A stretch of DNA of 7,467 nt from Sulfurihydrogenibium yellowstonense SS-5 (GCF_000173615.1 NZ_ABZS01000078.1:1-7467); one strand, 5' to 3'. Shown: positions 1 to 6,145, numbered from the stretch's first letter. The notes: a model not told the origin generated them from the letters alone. Numbers and translations are program-made.

Positions 1-1059
1 TTCCGAAAGCCTTCCTTCTTTTAGTCCTCTTGCTGTAATGATGGCAGCTTGGGAGCTTATATTACCACTAAGGGCGGCAACCATTGGCAAGAAAAAAATG
101 ATTGGTAAAAACTGCTCAATTGTAAAACTGAAAAAACTTATGATTATAGCTGTTATAAACTCTCCAAATGTTGCAGTTAAAAGCCAAGGCATTCTTAATT
201 TTGCAATTTTAAATGTCTTATCTTGATAAAAAAGCTCCTCTTCTTTTGCTCCTGCCATTTTAAAGAAGTCTTCGGTTGTTTTCTCTGAGATTACATCAAT
301 TATATCTTCAATATAAATAACACCTACAAGCTCTTCTTCATCATTAATGACAGGCAAAATATAAAGGTCGTATCTTTTAAAAATATCAATAGCTTCTTCT
401 TTTGTAGCGTTTATGCTTACAGTTATAAGCTCTCTTGTCATTGTATCTTTTACTAAAATGTTACCCGGAGATGCAATTAATTCTTTCAGCGAGACAACGC
501 CAATAAGCCTGTTTTTATCATCAACAACATAGATATAGAGAATCTCTATCTCTTTATCTGTATTTTTTACAATTTCAAGAGCTTCTTGAACTGTAATGTT
601 TTCATTTATGCTTAAATAATCTTCTCTAATAATAGATGCTATGTTGTCTTCATTGGTAGTAAGCAGCTGCTCTAACTCTTCTAACTCTTCAATCTTTTCC
701 TTCTCTAAGTTTTTTAAAATAATATCTCTTACATCATCGGGAATATGGTCTATAATTTTTACAATTTCATTAACCGGGAGATTATTTAAAAGATTTGTTA
801 AGTCTTTTGAACTTAAATTTCTAAGTAATTCAGATTTTATATCTTCTTCAAGGTCTTGAAAAACATTGGCAGCTTTTTGAATGTTTGATTTGATTAAGGT
901 AAGCATTAAGATTTTTCTTTCTTCTTTCTTTAGATATTTAAAGACTTCGGCTATGTCTCCTTTGTGGGTTTTTATGATAATCTTTTCTATAGTTTTATAA
1001 TCTCTTTTGCCTATAGCCCTTTTTAGGGTTTCCTTTAAAACTTCAATTATTGGAGACAT
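1..1059 (-). CDS. mgtE: MgtE-family magnesium transporter, N-terminal 353 residues (3' end beyond window)
   Basis: Homodimeric inner-membrane Mg2+ channel/transporter whose cytosolic domains sense Mg2+ and gate the pore. The reading frame stays open from ATG at 1059 to the window edge (353 codons). Domains in order: a helical, charged N domain (about residues 5-130, superhelical MgtE_N type); two CBS domains (about 143-200 and 203-262; the second carries ILPVINDEEELVGVIYIEDI at 234-253); a connecting 'plug' helix (about 262-285); then the membrane part beginning RMPWLL at 289-294, with TM1 to about 314 and TM2 from about 317. The TM2 sequence LPMVAALSGNISSQAA (324-339) matches the family's P...GGNxGxQ signature, with SGNISSQ as a variant. 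The remaining three or so TM helices lie outside the window. The start is set by an AGGAAGG ribosome-binding site at 1064-1070. The gene begins 14 bp after the era stop codon, so the two are probably co-transcribed; that leaves no room for an Mg2+-sensing leader such as an M-box, and feedback is presumably through the CBS/N domains. Family assignment is very secure; the ion has not been tested. Confidence 0.95.
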   Translation of the reverse strand, partial: MSPIIEVLKETLKRAIGKRDYKTIEKIIIKTHKGDIAEVFKYLKKEERKILMLTLIKSNIQKAANVFQDLEEDIKSELLRNLSSKDLTNLLNNLPVNEIVKIIDHIPDDVRDIILKNLEKEKIEELEELEQLLTTNEDNIASIIREDYLSINENITVQEALEIVKNTDKEIEILYIYVVDDKNRLIGVVSLKELIASPGNILVKDTMTRELITVSINATKEEAIDIFKRYDLYILPVINDEEELVGVIYIEDIIDVISEKTTEDFFKMAGAKEEELFYQDKTFKIAKLRMPWLLTATFGEFITAIIISFFSFTIEQFLPIIFFLPMVAALSGNISSQAAIITARGLKEGRLSE

Positions 1060-1063
1060 AGTG

Positions 1064-1070
1064 CCTTCCT
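1064..1070 (-). promoter_or_regulatory. Ribosome-binding site of mgtE
   Basis: Reads AGGAAGG on the minus strand, ending 4 bases before the ATG at 1059-1057. It fills half of the 14-bp gap after the era stop codon, which supports translation of mgtE from an era-mgtE transcript. Confidence 0.7.
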
Positions 1071-1073
1071 TTT

Positions 1074-1997
1074 TTATGATATTTGGTTATAACCAAGCTC
1101 TCTAAGTAGTGGTAAATCTTCTTTCCATCTTTCTTTAACTTTTACATACAGATTTAGATGAACTTTTTTGCCGAGTAAAAACTCAAGCTCTTCTCTTGCT
1201 TGCATACCGATTTTCTTTAACATCTGTCCTTGTTTACCTATAATTATACCTTTGTGATTTTCCTTTTCAACATAAATGACCGCATCAATAATAAGCAGAT
1301 TTTTATTTTTTTCTCCTTCTTTTATACTTTCAACTTCAACAGCAACAGAGTATGGGACTTCTTGTCTTGTGTTTAAAAATACTTTTTCACGAATGATTTC
1401 TGCTATGTAAAACTTTAGCGGCAGGTCTGTTATCTGGTCTTCTGGATACAACGGCGGAGATTCTGGTAAATATTTTTTTATTGTTTCAATAAGCTCATCA
1501 ATGTTTAGATTTTTGATAGCAGATATTGGAACAAATTCTTTAAAGTCGTATATTTTTGTAGATTCTTCAATAAGTGGTAAAACTAAATCTCTTTTTATCT
1601 TGTCAATTTTATTGATTGCAAGGATTGCAGGCTTATTTACTTTTTTAAGATAGTTTTCTACAATTTCTTTGTCTTCTTTTGTCCAACCTGCCTCAGCATC
1701 TATAACCATTAAAATAACATCTGCACTTTCTATTCCTGATACTACAGATTCCATTACTGATTTTGTAAGTAAATCTCCACCTTTTTGAACCCCCGGCGTG
1801 TCTAAGAATATTATCTGTGCATCCGGCAGATGTTTAACGCCTAAAATTCTCATCCGAGTTGTCTGTGGTCTTGGACTGACAATGCTTAATTTTGTTCCGA
1901 TTATATTGTTTAGAAGTGTTGACTTTCCAACGTTTGGCCTTCCAACAATAGCAACAAACCCTGCTCTAAAATTTTCATAATTTTGAAAATTTTCCAT
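1074..1997 (-). CDS. era: GTPase Era, 30S ribosomal subunit assembly factor
   Basis: GTP-binding protein that binds the 3' end of 16S rRNA and assists late 30S subunit maturation; cytoplasmic and membrane-associated in studied bacteria. At 307 residues it is normal for the family (E. coli about 301). Visible GTPase motifs: G1 GRPNVGKS at 19-26, the switch I segment with PQTTR at 44-48 (G2), G3 DTPG at 66-69, G4 NKID at 129-132 and G5 SAI at 159-161. The C-terminal KH RNA-binding domain has GIIIGKQGQMLKKIG at 250-264, the Era KH signature that distinguishes it from Der/EngA (two G domains) and TrmE. The start is supported by AAAGGAGAG at 2005-2013, and residues 1-12 are a plausible short lead-in to the G domain. 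mgtE follows after 14 bp. The upstream gene truA lies 289 bp away across a repeat-rich gap, so era probably has its own promoter. All key residues are present. Confidence 0.98.
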   Translation of the reverse strand: MENFQNYENFRAGFVAIVGRPNVGKSTLLNNIIGTKLSIVSPRPQTTRMRILGVKHLPDAQIIFLDTPGVQKGGDLLTKSVMESVVSGIESADVILMVIDAEAGWTKEDKEIVENYLKKVNKPAILAINKIDKIKRDLVLPLIEESTKIYDFKEFVPISAIKNLNIDELIETIKKYLPESPPLYPEDQITDLPLKFYIAEIIREKVFLNTRQEVPYSVAVEVESIKEGEKNKNLLIIDAVIYVEKENHKGIIIGKQGQMLKKIGMQAREELEFLLGKKVHLNLYVKVKERWKEDLPLLRELGYNQIS

Positions 1998-2004
1998 CTT
2001 TATT

Positions 2005-2013
2005 CTCTCCTTT
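2005..2013 (-). promoter_or_regulatory. Ribosome-binding site of era
   Basis: Strong purine-rich AAAGGAGAG on the minus strand, ending 7 bases upstream of the era ATG (1997-1995). It fixes this ATG as the start. Confidence 0.8.
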
Positions 2014-2028
2014 TTTCTTCAAATTTAG

Positions 2029-2034
2029 ATTTTA
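2029..2034 (-). promoter_or_regulatory. Possible -10 box for era (weak)
   Basis: TAAAAT on the minus strand, 31 bases upstream of the era ATG, would give a 5' UTR of about 25 nt. It is the same hexamer proposed for truA and glyQ, but it lacks the preceding TGT and I see no convincing -35 box. In DNA this AT-rich such matches arise by chance, so this is only a candidate. Confidence 0.25.
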
Positions 2035-2078
2035 TTCAAAAATGTTTATAAATCGGGTAAGAAATTTAATAAAAGTAG

Positions 2079-2106
2079 GAGATTCTTCGCTAACGCTCAG
2101 AATGAC
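2079..2106 (-). repeat. Dispersed hairpin repeat, copy A
   Basis: On the minus strand it runs from GTCATTCTGAG to GAAGAATCTC. It folds as outer stem ATTCT/AGAAT, a GA/GA internal loop, a 2-bp inner stem GC/GC and a GTTA loop. It shares the plan and conserved flanks (TCAT..., ...CTC) with copies B and D, but the outer stem has T-A where those have C-G and the inner stem is 2 bp shorter. It lies between truA and era, in the orientation of those genes. Confidence 0.8.
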
Positions 2107-2154
2107 ATCCAAGGTTATTCTTCCTTTATGTTTATCATTCAACCTTTCTCTCTA

Positions 2155-2187
2155 TCATCCTGAGGCCGTAAGGCCGAAGGATCTCAT
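2155..2187 (+). repeat. Dispersed hairpin repeat, copy B (strong stem-loop 2157-2182)
   Basis: Outer stem ATCCT (2157-2161) pairs with AGGAT (2178-2182). Symmetric GA (2162-2163) faces GA (2176-2177). Inner stem GGCC (2164-2167) pairs with GGCC (2172-2175), closing a GTAA loop (2168-2171). CTCATTTTTT follows. The G.A/A.G pairs and GNRA loop exist only in plus-strand RNA or DNA, opposite to truA and era transcription. The 3' T-run resembles a terminator, but no plus-strand gene precedes it. Confidence 0.85.
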
Positions 2188-2212
2188 TTTTTGATTTTTT
2201 GACTTGAAAAAC

Positions 2213-2241
2213 ATGAGATTCTTCGCCGGCTGCAGAATGAC
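2213..2241 (-). repeat. Dispersed hairpin repeat, copy C (degenerate)
   Basis: On the minus strand it has GTCATTCT at its left and AGAATCTCAT at its right, so the outer ATTCT/AGAAT stem is kept. The core between them (GCAGCCGGCGA) does not form the inner stem and tetraloop seen in A, B and D, and the left GA has become GC. It begins 45 bp downstream of the truA stop codon. On that strand it is followed by GTTTTTC and could act as a poor terminator or as an mRNA 3'-end stabiliser for truA (inference). Confidence 0.75.
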
Positions 2242-2286
2242 AGTGTGGATTTTTACAAGCAACCTCCCAACCTATTCACTTTCTTA

Positions 2287-3018
2287 CTAATAATACACTG
2301 CTTTTAAATATAAACCTTCCGGTGGTGCTGTATATTTGCCATGGGACGGACTTTTCTTTTCTATTATATCTTTTAACTCTTCTAAGCTTAAGCTACCCCT
2401 TCCAAGTGCGACAAGGTGTCCTACAATTCTACGGACCATGTTTCTTAAAAAGTGAGATGCTGTAATTTCTATGGTTATGATTTTACCATCAAAGTATAAC
2501 TTAAGCTCTCTTAAATCAATTTCTTTTCTTATATAATCCCCTGCTTTTGCCAAAGAAGAAAGGTCTTTATATTGCTTTATTATATTAATTCCTTCTACCA
2601 TCTTTATCAAGTCTAATTTTTTATCATAATACCAAGCAAGCTTATACAAAAATGGGTCCGGCTTTGTATTAATCTTATAAATATAAGTCTTTCCTTTAGC
2701 TGAAAATCTTGCATTAAAAGAAAGCGGCACTTCTTCAACTTTCAAAATTGATATGTCTCTTGGCAGTTTTGCATTAAGATAGGTGTATATAGTCTTTGTG
2801 TTTTTATGTTTATTCGTTTTAAAGTTTGCAACCTGCCTTAAAGCATGAACGCCCGCATCAGTCCTTCCTGCACCAATCAGCGTTATTTTTTCCTTTAAAA
2901 GCTCAGATAATAAATCTTCAATGACTTGCTGAATTCCAATTCCGTTTTTCTGTCTTTGCCAACCGTTGTAATTAGTTCCAATATAACTGATTTCAAGCTT
3001 GTAGTTTTTTATCTCCAT
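2287..3018 (-). CDS. truA: tRNA pseudouridine(38-40) synthase TruA
   Basis: Isomerises uridine to pseudouridine at positions 38-40 in the anticodon stem-loop of tRNAs; a cytoplasmic dimer needing no cofactor. At 243 residues it is close to the compact bacterial form. Seen in order: the N-terminal strand with GWQRQ at 19-23, the catalytic motif AGRTDAGVHA at 50-59 with D54 as the nucleophilic Asp (D60 in E. coli), the ARFSAKGKTYIYKI segment at 103-116 with Tyr112 stacking near the target base (Tyr118 in E. coli), then NMVRRIVG and PEGLYL near the C terminus. All are TruA hallmarks, and TruB/RluA families look different. The ATG at 3016-3018 leaves the usual short N terminus before the first strand, but there is no Shine-Dalgarno sequence ahead of it and a -10-like box ends only 8 bases upstream, so the mRNA may be leaderless. 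It is divergent from glyQ. The stop is TAG at 2289-2287. Confidence 0.97.
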   Translation of the reverse strand: MEIKNYKLEISYIGTNYNGWQRQKNGIGIQQVIEDLLSELLKEKITLIGAGRTDAGVHALRQVANFKTNKHKNTKTIYTYLNAKLPRDISILKVEEVPLSFNARFSAKGKTYIYKINTKPDPFLYKLAWYYDKKLDLIKMVEGINIIKQYKDLSSLAKAGDYIRKEIDLRELKLYFDGKIITIEITASHFLRNMVRRIVGHLVALGRGSLSLEELKDIIEKKSPSHGKYTAPPEGLYLKAVYY

Positions 3019-3026
3019 AACTTTTT

Positions 3027-3035
3027 ATTTTAACA
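3027..3035 (-). promoter_or_regulatory. Proposed extended -10 promoter element of truA
   Basis: TGTTAAAAT on the minus strand is an extended -10 (TGn) followed by TAAAAT. The hexamer ends 8 bases before the truA ATG, so transcription should start at or within 1-3 nt of the start codon. No good -35 sits at 16-18 bp (TTGCAA at 3045-3050 is too near, 12 bp). It overlaps the inverted repeat TTAACA-TAT-TGTTAA at 3030-3044. Confidence 0.5.
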
Positions 3036-3044
3036 TATTGTTAA
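3030..3044. repeat. Inverted repeat over the truA promoter
   Basis: TTAACA (3030-3035) and TGTTAA (3039-3044) are exact inverted arms around TAT. It covers the upstream half of the proposed truA -10, so it could be an operator, or may arise from AT-rich promoter sequence alone. Confidence 0.4.
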
Positions 3045-3103
3045 TTGCAAGGTTAGAAAGGATGGATTAAAAAGCAAAAGATTTTTATAAGTTTACCTTG
3101 TCC

Positions 3104-3137
3104 GTCATCCTGAGGACGTAAGTCCGAAGGATCTCAT
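3104..3137 (+). repeat. Dispersed hairpin repeat, copy D (strong stem-loop 3107-3132)
   Basis: Same fold as copy B. Outer stem ATCCT (3107-3111) pairs with AGGAT (3128-3132), GA (3112-3113) faces GA (3126-3127), and inner stem GGAC (3114-3117) pairs with GTCC (3122-3125) around a GTAA loop (3118-3121); CTCATTTTT follows. Relative to B, the third inner pair changes from C-G to A-T on both sides, a compensatory change, while the GA/GA and GTAA are unchanged. It lies upstream of the predicted promoters of both truA and glyQ, so it is not expected in either mRNA. Confidence 0.85.
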
Positions 3138-3191
3138 TTTTAAATTTTATAAAAACCGACAATTTTTCACCCAAGGTATATCATCAAACTA

Positions 3192-3200
3192 TGTTAAAAT
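3192..3200 (+). promoter_or_regulatory. Proposed extended -10 promoter element of glyQ
   Basis: TGTTAAAAT: extended TGT at 3192-3194 then TAAAAT at 3195-3200, predicting a start near 3207 and a leader of about 28 nt. There is no clear -35 at the usual distance. The same nine bases, within an identical 12-mer, form the proposed truA promoter on the other strand. It is likely the promoter for glyQ-glyS-ppsA. Confidence 0.55.
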
Positions 3201-3208
3201 ATTTTAAC
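3193..3208. repeat. Perfect 16-bp palindrome over the glyQ promoter
   Basis: GTTAAAATATTTTAAC is a perfect 8+8 palindrome that includes the proposed -10 and reaches the predicted transcription start. A dimeric repressor bound here would block glyQ transcription. It consists mostly of A and T, so chance cannot be excluded. Confidence 0.5.
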
Positions 3209-3223
3209 CTTAAATATCAAAAT

Positions 3224-3227
3224 GGAG
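3224..3227 (+). promoter_or_regulatory. Ribosome-binding site of glyQ
   Basis: GGAG ends 7 bases before the ATG at 3235, a normal spacing, and supports this start. It contrasts with truA, which has no such site. Confidence 0.7.
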
Positions 3228-3234
3228 ACACTAT

Positions 3235-4128
3235 ATGACATTTCAAGATATAATTATGACTCTTCAAAAATTCTGGGTAGAAAAGGGCTGTATTTTATGG
3301 CAGCCTTATGACATAGAAGTTGGTGCTGGAACGATGAATCCGGCAACCTTTTTAAGAGTTCTTGGACCTGAGCCGTGGAATGTTTGCTACGTTGAACCGT
3401 CAAGAAGGCCAAAAGACGGAAGATACGGAGAAAATCCAAACAGACTTCAGCATTACTATCAATTTCAAGTAATACTAAAACCAACGCCGGAAAATCCGCA
3501 AGAGTTATACCTTGAGAGCCTACAAGCTCTTGGTATAGACCTTACAAAGCATGATATTAGATTTGTTGAAGATGATTGGGAAAGTCCAACACTTGGAGCT
3601 TGGGGGCTTGGTTGGGAAGTTTGGCTTGATGGTATGGAAATAACTCAGTTCACATACTTCCAGCAAGCAGGAAGCTTAGATTTACCAGAAATCAGCGTAG
3701 AAATCACCTACGGACTTGAAAGAATAGCAACCTATTTGCAAGGCAAAGACAGTGTTTATGACATAGTTTGGGCAGAAGGTTTAACATACGGAGATATCTA
3801 TAAAGAAGCAGAAAGACAATGGTCTATTCACAACTTTGAAGTTGTAGATGTAGATTTTCTTATCAAAACCTTTGATATGTACGAACAGGAAGGATACAAG
3901 CTTATATCTTTAAACCTACCTATCCCGGCTTATGATTATGCTTTAAAATGTTCCCATACATTTAATTTGCTTGATGCAAGAGGTGCATTATCTGTTAATG
4001 AGAGGGCAAGATATATTGCAAGAGTTAGAAATCTTGCAAGAGAATGTGCAAAAGCATTTGTAAAACACAGAGAAGAGCTTGGATATCCATTGATAAAAAG
4101 GAGAGATGATGAAGTCTTATCTACTTGA
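3235..4128 (+). CDS. glyQ: Glycine--tRNA ligase alpha subunit
   Basis: Catalytic subunit of the bacterial alpha2beta2 glycyl-tRNA synthetase. It activates glycine with ATP and works with GlyS to load tRNA-Gly in the cytoplasm. It is 297 residues (E. coli about 303). Class II features: [13 protein letters not shown] at 29-41, the motif 2 region PSRRP at 55-59 running into [18 protein letters not shown] (62-79), WGLGWEVW at 123-130, the substrate-pocket strand [12 protein letters not shown] (135-146), and motif 3 YGLER at 159-163, whose Arg contacts ATP. The C-terminal helical part includes [19 protein letters not shown], also typical. The frame starts at the ATG following GGAG. Its last codons overlap the start of glyS, suggesting translational coupling that would keep the subunits equimolar. 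No key residue is missing. Confidence 0.99.
   Translation: MTFQDIIMTLQKFWVEKGCILWQPYDIEVGAGTMNPATFLRVLGPEPWNVCYVEPSRRPKDGRYGENPNRLQHYYQFQVILKPTPENPQELYLESLQALGIDLTKHDIRFVEDDWESPTLGAWGLGWEVWLDGMEITQFTYFQQAGSLDLPEISVEITYGLERIATYLQGKDSVYDIVWAEGLTYGDIYKEAERQWSIHNFEVVDVDFLIKTFDMYEQEGYKLISLNLPIPAYDYALKCSHTFNLLDARGALSVNERARYIARVRNLARECAKAFVKHREELGYPLIKRRDDEVLST
4099..4103 (+). promoter_or_regulatory. Ribosome-binding site of glyS (decides between two ATGs)
   Basis: AGGAG inside the end of glyQ. Two in-frame ATGs follow, at 4106 (2-base gap, too close) and 4109 (5-base gap, workable). The site therefore favours the second ATG. Confidence 0.65.
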
Positions 4129-6145
4129 AATAGGATGCGAAGAGCTTCCTCCAAAAGCTATACTAACTTACAAAGAATTTTTAAAAGAATATGTAAGTCA
4201 GACATTTAAAGACTTTTTTATTTACAATTCTCCAGAAAACATAAAAATATACGTAACGCCAAGAAGATTAGCAGTCTTAATAAAAAATCTTAAAGAAAGG
4301 CAAGATAATCAAAAAATTACACTAATTGGACCTCCATACAAGGTAGCCATAGACAGCGAAGGTAAATTTACAAAAGCAGCATTATCTTTTGCAGAAAAAA
4401 ACAACATACCGCTTGAAAAGCTTGAAAAAATCACAACAGAAAAAGGCGAGTACTTAGGAGCCACAATAGAAAAAGAAGGAGAAAGCTTAGAATCATTTAT
4501 CAAACACAATACCCCACAACTGTTTAATCAATTTCCACAGCTTAAATCTATGAAATGGAACGACTCAGATTATAGATTTCCAAGACCAATAAGATGGATA
4601 GTGTCTTTGTTAGATGATAAAGTTATAGATTTTGAAGTTGCATCAGTTAAAGCAGATAGGTTTACATACCTTCATAGATTTATGACAAAGCCAATTGGAA
4701 GAGGGGAAAGGAAAGATATAAACCATGCAAACGACTACGAAGAAATCACAAAGCTTGGATACATAATAGCAAACTTTGAAGACAGAAAACACTCAATTAA
4801 AACCCAGTACGAAGGCTTTGCAAGACAGTTAAACGCAAGCATTATAGAAGATGATGAGCTTATCGATGAAATAACATGTTTAACAGAGTTCCCGGTTGGC
4901 ATAGTAGGAGATCTTTCTCCGGAATATCTTACACTTCCAAAAGAAGCTATCATTACAGTTTGTAAGCATCATCAAAGATATCTAAACTTTGAAAAAGATG
5001 GAAAGCTAATTCCAAAATTTCTTGCTTTTTCAAACAATGCAGTAAAAGATAGGGATGTAGTAAAAAACGGCTATGAAAAAGTTTTAAGAGCAAGATTAGA
5101 AGATGCTTTATTCTTCTATAAAGAAGACTTAAAGAAAAAACTTGATGATAATATAGAAAAGCTTAAAGGTATTCAGTTCCATGAAAAGCTTGGCTCTATG
5201 TATGACAAAGTATTGAGAAACTTAGAATTAGCTTTAAAATTAGCCGATTTAATCGGATACAAAGATGTTGAAAAAATAAAAAGAGCAGTTATGCTCTCTA
5301 AAGCTGATTTACTTACAGAAATGGTAAAAGAGTTTGACGAGCTACAAGGCATAATGGGAATGTATTACAGCCAAAAACAAGGAGAAGAGGAAGAAATATC
5401 AAGATCAATCTATGAGCATTACCTTCCAAAAACAGCAGAAGACAACATTCCAGAAACAAACCTTGGAACGCTTCTTGCATTAGCAGACAAACTTGATACT
5501 GTAATTTCTTTCATAAAAATTGGAGAGCTTCCAAAACCATCAGCCGACCCATTTGGAATAAGAAGAAACGCAATAGGAATAGTAAGGCTTTTAGTTGAGA
5601 AAGAGATAGATTTAGATTTAAGGAAAGTCATAGATGATGAAAGTATTTTAGATTTTATACTGTCAAGATTAGAAAGCTATCTTCAGTCAAAAGGCTACAA
5701 GACTGACATCATAAATGCTGTACTATCTCTAAAAGATGGAAATATATACAGAAATTATTTAAAAGTAAAGGCATTATCACAGCTAAGAAACCTACCGGAC
5801 TATGAAAACGTGATAATGGTATTTAAAAGAGTTGGAAATATCATTCCGGAAGATTTTAGATCTTCAAACGTTGATGTAAACTTATTGGTATCAGAACCGG
5901 AGAAAGAGCTATATAAGAAATTTATAGAAATTAAAGATAAATTTAAACAGTTTATTGAAAATAAAGACTATGACAAAGCCTTAGGATTAATGCTTGAATT
6001 AAAGCCATACATAGACAGATTTTTTGACAATGTTATGATAATGGTAGAAGATGAAAAGCTTAAAAATAACAGGCTAAGCCTGTTGAAAGAAATCAACGAT
6101 TTATTTAGAAATATAGCAGATTTTACAAAATTAATTGGAGGTTAA
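4109..6145 (+). CDS. glyS: Glycine--tRNA ligase beta subunit
   Basis: tRNA-binding subunit of the alpha2beta2 glycyl-tRNA synthetase. From 4109 it has 678 residues; the adjacent ATG at 4106 would add one Met. Numbering from the longer form, it begins [15 protein letters not shown] (4-18), the standard beta start, followed by TPRRLAVLI (51-59), [16 protein letters not shown] (149-164), HRFMTKP (190-196), [10 protein letters not shown] (284-293) and [17 protein letters not shown] (328-344). A central HD-like helical region has [24 protein letters not shown] (398-421) and ALADKLDT (458-465), then [11 protein letters not shown] (481-491). The C-terminal DALR/ArgRS-like anticodon-binding domain carries KRVGNI (574-579) and [11 protein letters not shown] (639-649). 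It overlaps glyQ by 20 bases, and the ppsA ribosome-binding site lies within its last codons. The order and length are those of a complete, intact GlyS; a fused glyQS is excluded by the overlapping frames. Confidence 0.98.
   Translation: MKSYLLEIGCEELPPKAILTYKEFLKEYVSQTFKDFFIYNSPENIKIYVTPRRLAVLIKNLKERQDNQKITLIGPPYKVAIDSEGKFTKAALSFAEKNNIPLEKLEKITTEKGEYLGATIEKEGESLESFIKHNTPQLFNQFPQLKSMKWNDSDYRFPRPIRWIVSLLDDKVIDFEVASVKADRFTYLHRFMTKPIGRGERKDINHANDYEEITKLGYIIANFEDRKHSIKTQYEGFARQLNASIIEDDELIDEITCLTEFPVGIVGDLSPEYLTLPKEAIITVCKHHQRYLNFEKDGKLIPKFLAFSNNAVKDRDVVKNGYEKVLRARLEDALFFYKEDLKKKLDDNIEKLKGIQFHEKLGSMYDKVLRNLELALKLADLIGYKDVEKIKRAVMLSKADLLTEMVKEFDELQGIMGMYYSQKQGEEEEISRSIYEHYLPKTAEDNIPETNLGTLLALADKLDTVISFIKIGELPKPSADPFGIRRNAIGIVRLLVEKEIDLDLRKVIDDESILDFILSRLESYLQSKGYKTDIINAVLSLKDGNIYRNYLKVKALSQLRNLPDYENVIMVFKRVGNIIPEDFRSSNVDVNLLVSEPEKELYKKFIEIKDKFKQFIENKDYDKALGLMLELKPYIDRFFDNVMIMVEDEKLKNNRLSLLKEINDLFRNIADFTKLIGG
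6137..6141 (+). promoter_or_regulatory. Ribosome-binding site of ppsA
   Basis: GGAGG, coding for the last two Gly residues of GlyS, ends 9 bases before the ppsA ATG at 6151. It supports translation of ppsA from the glyQS transcript. Confidence 0.75.

Larger units (their letters stand above)
1998..2286. other. Non-coding, repeat-rich interval between truA and era
   Basis: No plausible gene on either strand. It holds three copies (A, B, C) of a short dispersed repeat in alternating orientation, the era ribosome-binding site and presumably the era promoter. About half of it, including 2107-2153 and 2242-2286, is AT-rich DNA in which I recognise nothing. No classical Rho-independent terminator with a U-tract directly abutting the stem is present for truA, although copy C is followed on the minus strand by CTCATGTTTTTC. 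Confidence 0.8.
3019..3234. other. Divergent truA/glyQ intergenic region
   Basis: 216 bp without a gene. It holds a predicted outward-facing promoter for each flanking gene, repeat copy D in the middle, and a 9-bp AT-rich inverted repeat around D. I see no T-box or glycine riboswitch; the predicted glyQ leader of about 28 nt is too short for either. Confidence 0.75.

Noticed and set aside
38..226. Short plus-strand open frame opposite mgtE
   Set aside because: It lies wholly inside the mgtE coding region on the other strand, has no family resemblance, and the mgtE frame is continuous with clear domains.
641..859. Plus-strand Ser/Phe-rich open frame
   Set aside because: Its composition is that of an antisense shadow of the Lys/Glu-rich mgtE N domain; no separate gene is supported.
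1798..1980. Plus-strand open frame opposite the era G domain
   Set aside because: Shadow of the conserved era G1-G3 region; there is no independent evidence for a gene.
2157..2200. Copy B as a Rho-independent terminator
   Set aside because: The stem and following T-run look right, but no plus-strand gene lies upstream, the T-run is set off from the stem by CTCA, and copies with the same tail occur where no terminator is needed (copy D).
2248..3098. Similar sequences GATTTTTACAAG (2248-2259) and GATTTTTATAAG (3080-3091) flanking truA as possible target-site duplication
   Set aside because: The match is imperfect and AT-rich, truA is a core gene, and nothing else suggests that truA was inserted.
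2079..3137. CRISPR array
   Set aside because: Only four copies with alternating orientation, varying sequence and irregular spacing, interrupted by a gene; no cas genes.
3104..3234. T-box, glycine riboswitch or other leader attenuator ahead of glyQ
   Set aside because: The predicted leader is only about 28 nt, and no T-box sequence or glycine aptamer is visible. Copy D lies upstream of the predicted transcription start.
3254..3484. Minus-strand frame inside glyQ
   Set aside because: Opposite the most conserved part of glyQ, whose protein motifs fully explain the sequence.
3936..5631. Several minus-strand frames of 66-72 codons opposite glyQ and glyS
   Set aside because: All are Ser/Phe-rich antisense frames of Lys/Glu-rich genes with no recognisable domains.
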